A DNA stretch of 49,862 nt, taken from assembly GCF_003309065.1 (NCBI RefSeq), contig NZ_POAF01000012.1:1-49862 (forward strand), written 5' to 3'. The notes beneath the pieces were generated by a model. That model had not been told where the DNA came from. It searched no databases and saw only the letters and a program-made list of their open reading frames with translations. Both the position numbers and the translations under genes were made by a program. Shown one piece after another: positions 43,443 through 49,862 of this stretch; position 1 is the first letter of the stretch, and each line of letters opens with the position of its first letter. The DNA is from Glutamicibacter soli. Its GTDB lineage: Bacteria; Actinomycetota; Actinomycetes; Actinomycetales; Micrococcaceae.

Positions 43443-44303
43443 CTAGCGCAGCACCACGGTGCGGTTGCCGTAGAGGAACACGCGCCCTTCGCAGTGCCAG
43501 CGCACCGCGTTGGACAGCGCCTTGCATTCCGAGTCGCGGCCGGCGGCCACCAGGTCCTGCGGGCCGTAGGTGTGGTCCACCTCCACCACCTGCTGGGCGA
43601 TGATCGGGCCCTCGTCGAGTTCCGAATTCACGTAGTGCGCGGTGGCGCCCACCGTTTTCACGCCGCGTTCCCACGCCTGGTGGTAAGGCTTGGCGCCCTT
43701 GAAGGATGGCAGGAACGAATGGTGGATGTTGATGGTCTTTCCGGTCAGCTCGCTGGCCAAGTGGTCGGAGAGCACCTGCATGTAGCGGGCCAGCACCACC
43801 AGCTCGGCGCCGGTCTGATCGATCAGTTCAAGCAGCGCGGCCTCGGCCCGCGGCTTGGTGTCCTTGCTGATCGGGATGTGGTGGAAGCCGATTCCGTACC
43901 ATTCCACCAGCGAGCGGTGGTCCGGGTGGTTGGAAGCAACCCCGACCACCTCGATGGGCAGGTCCCCCGAGTGCATGCGGAAAAGCAGGTCCTGCAGGCA
44001 GTGCTCGAACTTGGAGACCATGATCAGCACCTTGGTCTTCTGGCCGCGCTCGCGCAGCTGCCAGTCCATGTCGAATTTCGCGGCGACCTCGGAGAACTCG
44101 CTGCGCAGGGCGTCCAACAGATCCGGGGCGGAGTCGCCGGCGAAATCCACGCGCAGGAACAGGCGTCCGGCGCTCATGTCGTCGTACTGCTTGAGCTCCA
44201 CGATGGTGCGCTGGTGCCGGACCAGGAAACCGGTCACCGCGTGCACGATGCCGATGCCTTCAGGGCACTGAAGGGTCAAGACGTGCCGAACCTGTTCGCT
44301 CAT
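43443..44303 (-). CDS. purU: Formyltetrahydrofolate deformylase
   Basis: A 286-residue enzyme with an N-terminal ACT domain (VLTLQCPEGIGIVHAVTGFLV) and a C-terminal formyltransferase-fold domain containing VVLARYMQVLS, INIHHSFLPSFKGAKPY with the catalytic His, and LDEGPII with the catalytic Asp. It hydrolyses 10-formyl-THF to formate and THF, balancing the folate pool. Next to sarcosine oxidase genes it regenerates THF needed as formaldehyde acceptor. The ATG at 44303 follows GGAAGTGG; the frame's extension to 44528 is not coding. Confidence 0.95.
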   Translation of the reverse strand: MSEQVRHVLTLQCPEGIGIVHAVTGFLVRHQRTIVELKQYDDMSAGRLFLRVDFAGDSAPDLLDALRSEFSEVAAKFDMDWQLRERGQKTKVLIMVSKFEHCLQDLLFRMHSGDLPIEVVGVASNHPDHRSLVEWYGIGFHHIPISKDTKPRAEAALLELIDQTGAELVVLARYMQVLSDHLASELTGKTINIHHSFLPSFKGAKPYHQAWERGVKTVGATAHYVNSELDEGPIIAQQVVEVDHTYGPQDLVAAGRDSECKALSNAVRWHCEGRVFLYGNRTVVLR

Positions 44304-44439
44304 GATCCACTTCCATTCAGGTGTCTGGGGCGGAACACGCACTCGGGGCGTGCTCCGCGAAAAAGTTTGTGTCTGGTTTCTTCGCCCGGGGTGCTCCCAG
44401 GCTACTCCCCCTCGGCGGGCTGAACCGGTGAAGCCCCGG

Positions 44440-44470
44440 TGCCCGGCGGGAACCATCAACCCGCCGGGCA
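44440..44470. other. Perfect 11-bp hairpin in the purU-soxG gap
   Basis: TGCCCGGCGGG (44440-44450) pairs with 44460-44470 around a nine-base loop. It lies in the leader side of purU, about 140 bp before its start. No T-run follows on either strand. It may be a processing or attenuation structure. Confidence 0.5.
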
Positions 44471-44561
44471 GGGACCGCTCAACGCTCCGCCGCCGGACCT
44501 CCCAATGCGGCGGCGAGGCGCAGCCCATCCCGGCTGAGCAACGCCGGCGCCGGTCGCCACC

Positions 44562-44598
44562 GACCGGTTCCCGGCACTGGACGTGGCGGGAACCGGTC
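44562..44598 (-). terminator. Perfect 12-bp hairpin after soxG
   Basis: GACCGGTTCCCG (44562-44573) pairs with 44587-44598 around a 13-base loop, 44 bp after the soxG stop. It probably ends the glyA-sox transcript, although there is no T-run; such hairpins are common in high-GC actinobacteria. Confidence 0.5.
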
Positions 44599-44642
44599 GG
44601 GCCGCAAACCAGCCAGCGCCCGGAATGGAGGACTACGCCGCG

Positions 44643-45254
44643 CTAGGCGACCGGCTCCGAGGCGAATTCGCTCATCGCGTCGATCAGCCAGTGCACGGTG
44701 TGCTCGGTGAACGAGGCGCGCGGCAGGATGTACCAGGACTGCTCGCCGGTGCGCCACAGCAGCACCGGGATGTTCGCCAGCGTGGTGGTGATGGCGCGGT
44801 TGACGCCGAAGGCGCGCGGGTGCAGGTCCGCCGGGCAGCTCTTGCGCAGCACCAGCGGCGCGGCCGGTCCGGACAGTTCAAGCACACTGCGGTTGGCCGA
44901 CAGGTCGACCACCTGGCCGGGCTCGTCCCCCAGCGCCGCAACCAGCTCTGCGGCAAGTTCCGCGCCTTCCGGCGCGATGGCCAGGAACTCGTCCGGTCCG
45001 AGCCAGAGCACCGCGGTGCCCTCCACGGAGCCTGCGACCTCCCCGACCTGCTGCGGCAGCCCGGTGCCGACGGCTTCTGCCAGCGCGGCGAATCCGCCGC
45101 TGCCAGGCACCGCGCGCACGCCGACCTGGGTGGCGAAGGCGATTTCCCGCAGCTGGACCGTGCCGGCGGTGGAGCCCTGGGCCATGGCTTCGGCCAGGTG
45201 CTCGGCCGGGGAACGGCGCACGGAGGTTGATTCAATCAGGGTGTTGCTAGCCAT
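44643..45254 (-). CDS. soxG: Sarcosine oxidase gamma subunit
   Basis: A 203-residue protein of the SoxG family ([50 protein letters not shown]), related to the folate-binding half of aminomethyltransferases. It is a structural subunit of the heterotetrameric enzyme. Its start overlaps the soxA stop by 8 bp. It is last in the glyA-soxB-soxD-soxA-soxG run. Confidence 0.93.
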   Translation of the reverse strand: MASNTLIESTSVRRSPAEHLAEAMAQGSTAGTVQLREIAFATQVGVRAVPGSGGFAALAEAVGTGLPQQVGEVAGSVEGTAVLWLGPDEFLAIAPEGAELAAELVAALGDEPGQVVDLSANRSVLELSGPAAPLVLRKSCPADLHPRAFGVNRAITTTLANIPVLLWRTGEQSWYILPRASFTEHTVHWLIDAMSEFASEPVA

Positions 45255-48150
45255 CGCGGCGGCTCCCTTCCGGGTCGAAAAGTACGAGATCGGAGACGAG
45301 GACATCGACCAGCTGGCCGTTGACCGGGGTCTTGAGCACTTCGCCGATGCGGCTGCGCCCGTTCTTAATCAGTGCCAGGCCGAAGGTGCGGCCCAGCGCC
45401 GGCGAGTTGTAGGAGCTGGTGACCCAGCCTTCCATCGGGGTGCAGCCCTCGGTTTCCACCGCGCCGTCGGCGACCAGGGCGGCGCCCTCGGCCAGCCGCA
45501 GCGCGGTGTCCACCGGCAGCACGGAGACCAGGTGCTTGCGATCCTCGCGCAGATTGTCTTCCCGCGAGAAGGAGCGCTTGCCCACGAAGTCCTTGAGCTT
45601 GGAGACCACCCATTCCATGCCGGCGTCCTGCGGGGTCACCGTGCCGTCGGTGTCCTGGCCGACGATGATGAATCCCTTTTCGGCGCGCAGCACGTGCATG
45701 GTTTCGGTGCCGTACGGCGTGATGTTGAATTCCTGCCCGGCGGCGTACACGTCTTCCCAGACGCGCAGGCCGTGCCAGGACGGGATCGCGATCTCGTAGG
45801 CCAGTTCGCCGGAGAAGGAGATGCGGCTGATGCGCGCCTCGATGCCCGAATCCAGGGTCACGTCCTGGAAGGACATGAACTTGAACGCGTCGTTGGAGAC
45901 GTCCAGCCCGGTCACCAGCTTGGCCACCACATCGCGCGACCGCGGACCGACCACCGCCACGGTGGCCAGCTGCTCGGTCACCGAGGTGCAGGTGACATCC
46001 AGCTCCGGCCATTCGGTCTGCAGCCATTCCTCCAGCCAGTCCAGCACGCCGGCGGCGCCGCCGGTGGTGGTGTGCATCAGGAAGCGGTCCTCGGCCAGGC
46101 GCAGGGTCACGCCGTCGTCGAAGACCATGCCGTCGGCCTTGCACATCACGCCGTAGCGGGCCATGCCGACCTTCAGCTTGGTGTAGCCGTTGGTGTAGAT
46201 GCGGTTCAGGAACTCGGCTGCATCCGCGCCGCGGATCTCGATCTTGCCCAGGGTGGTGGCGTCGAGCATGCCGACCGACTCGCGCACCGCTGCGCATTCG
46301 CGGTAGACCGCAGCGTCCATGTCCTCCCCGTCCTGCGGGTAGTACCAGGCACGCTTCCACTGGCCCACGTCCTCGAACTTCGCGCCCTGCGCCAGGTGCC
46401 AGGAGTGCATCGGGGTGATGCGCGCCGGGTCCAGCAGCTCACCGCGGGTCCGGCCGGCCAGGGCGGCGAAGGCGACCGGGGTGTACGGGGCGCGGAAGGT
46501 GGTGGTGCCGATCTCGGCCGGGTTCTCGATGCCCAGCACCGCGGCGATCACGCCGATGGCCGCGACGCCAGAGGTCTTGCCTTGGTCATTGGCGGTGGAG
46601 ATCGAGGTGTACCGCTTGATATGCTCCACCGATTCCAGGCCTGCGCCGGTGGCACGCAGCACGTCGGAGACGGTCTGGTCGCGCTGCAGGTCGACGAAGT
46701 GGGTGGTGTAGTTCGTTGCCTGGTCGCCGTTCAGCGAGGGCACCAGCCAAACCGGGCGGGTTTCCCCGGCCGGCACCGGCAGCGCCTGCGGCACCTGGGC
46801 GATGCGCTCGAAGCCCGCGGCGGTGGCCGCCGCGGCCCCCACCGCGGCGCCGGTGGACAGCGCGCTGGCGGTGTCGAACAGGCCGGTCAGCGCGCCGGCC
46901 AGGTGCTGGTTGGCCACTGCCGCGTCAGGGACGAAGGCGTGGATCGAGGTGTCCCACACCAGCTTGCCCTGGCGCTGTGAGTGCAGGTGCACCACCGGGT
47001 TGAAGCCGCCGGCCACTGCCAGCACGTCGGCCTCGAAGCGCTGCGGCTCGCCCAGGTCGCGGTCCTCGCCCAGCTCGGCGACGATCACTGCCGACAGTTC
47101 GCCTGACTCGTTGGCTTCGGTGTCCACGACGACGGAGCCAGTGATGACACGAACCCCGGCGCCCACTGCTTCCGCCGCCGCGGCGGACACCGTGGTACGG
47201 GCATCGATGACGGCGACTACTCCACCGCTGGCGGCGAGGTCCGCAACCAGCGGGTAGGCGGAGTCGTTGGTGGTAGCCACGACGATCTGCGCCCCGGCGC
47301 GCACGCCGTAGCGGTTCAGGTAGCTGCGCACGGCGCCGGCGAGCATGATGCCCGGGCGGTCGTTGTTCTCGAACACGATCGGGCGCTCGTGGGCGCCGGT
47401 GGCCAGCACCACCTGGTTGGCGCGGATGTGCCAGATGCGTTCACGCGAGACGCCGGCGCCGGAAGGCCTATCCAGGTGCACGGTGCGACGCTGCACGGCG
47501 ACCACGTAGTTCGCGTCGTAGGAGCCGAGCACTGTGGTGCGCTGCAGGTGGGTGGTTTCCTCGGCCGCTGCCAGCTCGGCGACGGTCGCATCGATCCACG
47601 CTGCGGCATCCTGGCCGTCGATCTGCTCGCCGGCGGCATCGCGCAGCGAGCCTCCGGCTTCGGCGCGCTCATCCAGCAGCAGCACACGGGCCCCGGAGCG
47701 GGACGCCTCGCGGGCGGCGGCCAGGCCGGCAGGGCCGGCGCCTACCACCAGCACATCGGTGTGCACGTGCACGTGGTCGTAGTAGGCCGGATCGGTGCTC
47801 GGGTCCAGCACGCCCAGGCCGCGCAGCAGCGTGGCGCTCAGGTTGGCGGTCACCGGAACGGTGGTGGCGGCGAGCATCGACTCGTTGATGTCCTGCTCGT
47901 GGCGGGCCTCCACGGTCACCAGGGCGTTGGGCTCCTCGACGCCGGCGGAGAAGATACCGCGCGGGCGGTCCAGGTACATCGAGTTGCCGCAGGCGCGCTG
48001 GCCGTTGGCGAGCATGGCGCTGGCTACGGTGTCGCCACGGAAGGCTTCCAGCTGCTTTCCGTCGACCGTCAGGACCAGGGCTTCTCCGCGGTCGATCCGG
48101 GCGGCCGGGGACTGCTCGGCCGGCAGCCGGTAGGACGTGTTCTGGCTCAT
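45247..48150 (-). CDS. soxA: Sarcosine oxidase alpha subunit
   Basis: A 967-residue subunit of the usual size. It has an N-terminal ferredoxin-like segment with [13 protein letters not shown], a dinucleotide-binding motif [17 protein letters not shown] (about residues 133-149) for NAD, and a C-terminal GcvT-like folate-binding half from about 580 on. The folate site takes the one-carbon unit formed at the flavin of SoxB, making 5,10-methylene-THF. Overall: sarcosine + THF + O2 gives glycine, methylene-THF and H2O2. It overlaps soxD by 4 bp. Confidence 0.96.
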   Translation of the reverse strand: MSQNTSYRLPAEQSPAARIDRGEALVLTVDGKQLEAFRGDTVASAMLANGQRACGNSMYLDRPRGIFSAGVEEPNALVTVEARHEQDINESMLAATTVPVTANLSATLLRGLGVLDPSTDPAYYDHVHVHTDVLVVGAGPAGLAAAREASRSGARVLLLDERAEAGGSLRDAAGEQIDGQDAAAWIDATVAELAAAEETTHLQRTTVLGSYDANYVVAVQRRTVHLDRPSGAGVSRERIWHIRANQVVLATGAHERPIVFENNDRPGIMLAGAVRSYLNRYGVRAGAQIVVATTNDSAYPLVADLAASGGVVAVIDARTTVSAAAAEAVGAGVRVITGSVVVDTEANESGELSAVIVAELGEDRDLGEPQRFEADVLAVAGGFNPVVHLHSQRQGKLVWDTSIHAFVPDAAVANQHLAGALTGLFDTASALSTGAAVGAAAATAAGFERIAQVPQALPVPAGETRPVWLVPSLNGDQATNYTTHFVDLQRDQTVSDVLRATGAGLESVEHIKRYTSISTANDQGKTSGVAAIGVIAAVLGIENPAEIGTTTFRAPYTPVAFAALAGRTRGELLDPARITPMHSWHLAQGAKFEDVGQWKRAWYYPQDGEDMDAAVYRECAAVRESVGMLDATTLGKIEIRGADAAEFLNRIYTNGYTKLKVGMARYGVMCKADGMVFDDGVTLRLAEDRFLMHTTTGGAAGVLDWLEEWLQTEWPELDVTCTSVTEQLATVAVVGPRSRDVVAKLVTGLDVSNDAFKFMSFQDVTLDSGIEARISRISFSGELAYEIAIPSWHGLRVWEDVYAAGQEFNITPYGTETMHVLRAEKGFIIVGQDTDGTVTPQDAGMEWVVSKLKDFVGKRSFSREDNLREDRKHLVSVLPVDTALRLAEGAALVADGAVETEGCTPMEGWVTSSYNSPALGRTFGLALIKNGRSRIGEVLKTPVNGQLVDVLVSDLVLFDPEGSRRDG

Positions 48151-48443
48151 CGGGATCCTCCCTGGGTGTTCAGTTCCGGACGCGGTTCCCCGGCCCGGTA
48201 GACGGCCTTGAATTCATAGGTTGCGGTATCGCGCAGGGCGTTGAACCACTTGCGGCATCCGCCGGAGTGGACCCAGCGTTCGGCGAAGATCCCCTTGGAG
48301 TTCTCGCGGTAGAACAGGTAGCGGGACCATTCCTTGTCGCTCAGGGCGTTCGGGTCCTCGGGGTAGGCCACATGGGCCTGGCCGCCGTAGGAGAATTCGG
48401 TTTCGTTGCGCGGCCCGCAGTTCGGGCATTCAATCAGCATCAT
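48147..48443 (-). CDS. soxD: Sarcosine oxidase delta subunit
   Basis: A 98-residue zinc-binding subunit. Cys6, Cys9, His59 and Cys63 are present exactly where the known Cys3His zinc site lies. It joins the alpha and beta subunits. The gene sits 11 bp after soxB and overlaps soxA by 4 bp. Confidence 0.95.
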   Translation of the reverse strand: MMLIECPNCGPRNETEFSYGGQAHVAYPEDPNALSDKEWSRYLFYRENSKGIFAERWVHSGGCRKWFNALRDTATYEFKAVYRAGEPRPELNTQGGSR

Positions 48444-48454
48444 GGTGGCTGCTC

Positions 48455-49672
48455 CTAGTGGGCCACGGCTGCTGCGCCGTGTTCGTCGATCAGGTGGCCG
48501 GTTTCAAAACGTTCCAGGCTGAACGGTGCGTTCAACGCGTGGGCCTCGTCGTTGGCAATGGTGTGCGCCAGGGTGAAACCGGCGCCCGGGGTTCCCTTGA
48601 AGCCGCCGGTACCCCAGCCGCAGTTGACGTAGAGGTTCTGGATCGGCGTCTTGGAAATGATTGGCGAGGCGTCCATGGTGGTGTCCACGATGCCGCCCCA
48701 GGTGCGCAGCACGTGCGCCCGGGCGAAGATCGGGAACAGCTCCACCGCGGCGGCCATCTGTTCCTCGATCACGTGGAACGCGCCGCGCTGGCCATAGCCG
48801 TTGTAGCTGTCGATGCCCGCGCCCATGACCAGTTCGCCCTTGTGGGCCTGGGAGACGTAGACGTGGATGTGGTTGGACATGACCACCGTCGGGTGGACCG
48901 GTTCGAACAGCTCGGAGACCAGGGCCTGCAGCGGGTGGGACTGGATGGGCAGTTCGAAGCCCGCCAGTTCCGCCAGCACCGAGGAGTGCCCGGCACCGGC
49001 CAGGGCGACCTTGCCGGCGTGGATGGTGCCGCGCGTGGTCTTCACGCCGGTGACCTTCTCGCCGTCCTTCAGGAAGCCGGTGACTTCGCAGTTCTGGATG
49101 ATGTCCACGCCCATTTCGTTGGCCTTGCGGGCGAAGGCCCAGGCCACGTGGTCGTGCTTGGCGATGCCGGCGCGCGGCTGGTAGGTGGCGCCCATGACCG
49201 GGTAGCGGATGTCGTCGCCGATGTTGATGATCGGGCAGACTTCCTTGACCTGTTCCGGGGTGAGCCACTCGGCGTCGACTCCGTTGAACTTGTTGGCCTC
49301 CACGCGGCGCACTGATTCGCGCACATCTCCCAGGGTGTGGGCGAGGTTCAGCACGCCGCGCTGGGAGAACAGGAAGTCGTAGTCCAGTTCCTCGGGCAGC
49401 TGCTCCCACAGCTTCAGGGACTTCTCGTAAATGCCCGCGGATTCGTCCCACAGGTAGTTCGAGCGGATGATGGTGGTGTTGCGGGCCATGTTCCCGCCGG
49501 CCAGCCAGCCCTTTTCCAGGACGGCGACGTTGGTGATGCCGTGGTTCTTGGCCAGGTAGTAGGCGGTGGCCAGGCCATGGCCGCCGCCGCCGACGATGAC
49601 GACATCATAGGACTTCTTCGGCTCCGGGTTGGCCCAGAGGAATTCCGGGTGCTCAGGCAGCAAATCAGCCAT
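48455..49672 (-). CDS. soxB: Sarcosine oxidase beta subunit
   Basis: A 405-residue flavoprotein with the FAD motif [19 protein letters not shown] (24-42) and His173 in AGIAKHDH, the residue that carries covalent FMN in known heterotetrameric enzymes. It oxidises sarcosine to the imine and passes electrons from FAD to FMN and O2. It starts two bases after the glyA stop, showing one operon from serine/glycine to sarcosine metabolism. Confidence 0.96.
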
Positions 49673-49674
49673 GG

Positions 49675-49862
49675 CTATTCTCCGATCTTTTTCAGGTTTG
49701 GGTACAGTGGGTGGGCTGCGGCCAGCTCCAGAACCCGGGCCTTCAACTCCGGCAACACCCCGGTGTTGCCTTCGGCCCCGGCAATCAGGGTCTGCGCGAT
49801 GATCTCCGCAACCTCGGCAAACGCCTCCTCGGAGAACCCGCGGGTCGCCAACGCCGGGGTGC
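49675..49862 (-). CDS. glyA: Serine hydroxymethyltransferase, C-terminal end
   Basis: The last 61 or so codons are in the window and read [21 protein letters not shown] and then [26 protein letters not shown], the conserved GlyA C-terminus. The full PLP enzyme interconverts serine and glycine with THF. Its stop lies 2 bp before soxB, so it is the upstream gene of the sox operon and may be a second, catabolic copy; that cannot be decided from this window. Confidence 0.93.

Noticed and set aside
44304-44642. A glycine or THF riboswitch upstream of purU
   Set aside because: Core motifs of the known glycine and THF aptamers could not be found on either strand.

Overview
The window is high-GC, gene-dense DNA with short gaps, GTG and possibly leaderless starts, Tat/lipoprotein signals, DtxR/IdeR-type iron control, a sugar ABC importer without its own ATPase, a DUF222/HNH gene and a heterotetrameric sarcosine oxidase operon. 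This points to an actinobacterium, most likely a Micrococcaceae member of the Arthrobacter/Glutamicibacter type. No phage structural genes, transposases, tRNA, rRNA or CRISPR array were seen.

Layout. 1-3.6 kb: the end of a fatty acid desaturase, a cold shock protein with a structured leader and a perfect terminator, an NAD(P)-binding reductase, a DUF2945/DUF488 pair and a GNAT acetyltransferase. 3.8-7.75 kb: an iron-siderophore ABC importer (lipoprotein, two permeases, ATPase) behind an IdeR-like box. 7.75-9.0 kb: an AAA ATPase of lower GC with an unusual AT-rich upstream region. 9.2-16.4 kb: a ROK regulator plus MFS transporter, divergent from an alpha-glucoside ABC importer and a GH13 alpha-glucosidase. 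16.4-17.0 kb: a frameshifted conserved gene. 17.1-22.6 kb: a TetR-controlled acyl-CoA carboxylase cluster (carboxylase beta, biotinylated alpha, MaoC hydratase, CitE-like lyase) resembling the actinobacterial leucine catabolic cluster. 22.8-24.1 kb: a broken membrane-protein frame and two paralogous four-helix membrane proteins. 24.2-26.0 kb: a DUF222/HNH protein. 26.0-28.65 kb: two DszC/SfnB-type flavoproteins behind a SAM-I riboswitch, pointing to sulfur scavenging. 28.8-32.0 kb: an alpha/beta hydrolase, glycerate kinase and its CdaR-type regulator.

32.1-32.7 kb holds the most unusual element: four tandem units about 160 bp apart. Each has an identical 16-nt core and ends in its own, different intrinsic terminator. 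I read it as an array of sibling small RNAs. 32.7-38 kb: a tiny CxxC protein, a SulP anion transporter, a diguanylate cyclase (GGDEF) facing an EAL phosphodiesterase, and a processive family-2 glycosyltransferase with a small membrane partner, together a plausible c-di-GMP/exopolysaccharide locus. 38-43.4 kb: an acyl-CoA synthetase, two DUF1801 proteins, an MFS transporter and a conserved hypothetical. 43.4-49.9 kb: purU, then soxG, soxA, soxD, soxB and the end of glyA, all on the minus strand: a one-carbon/sarcosine module in which sarcosine oxidase makes glycine and methylene-THF, glyA links glycine and serine, and PurU recycles formyl-THF.
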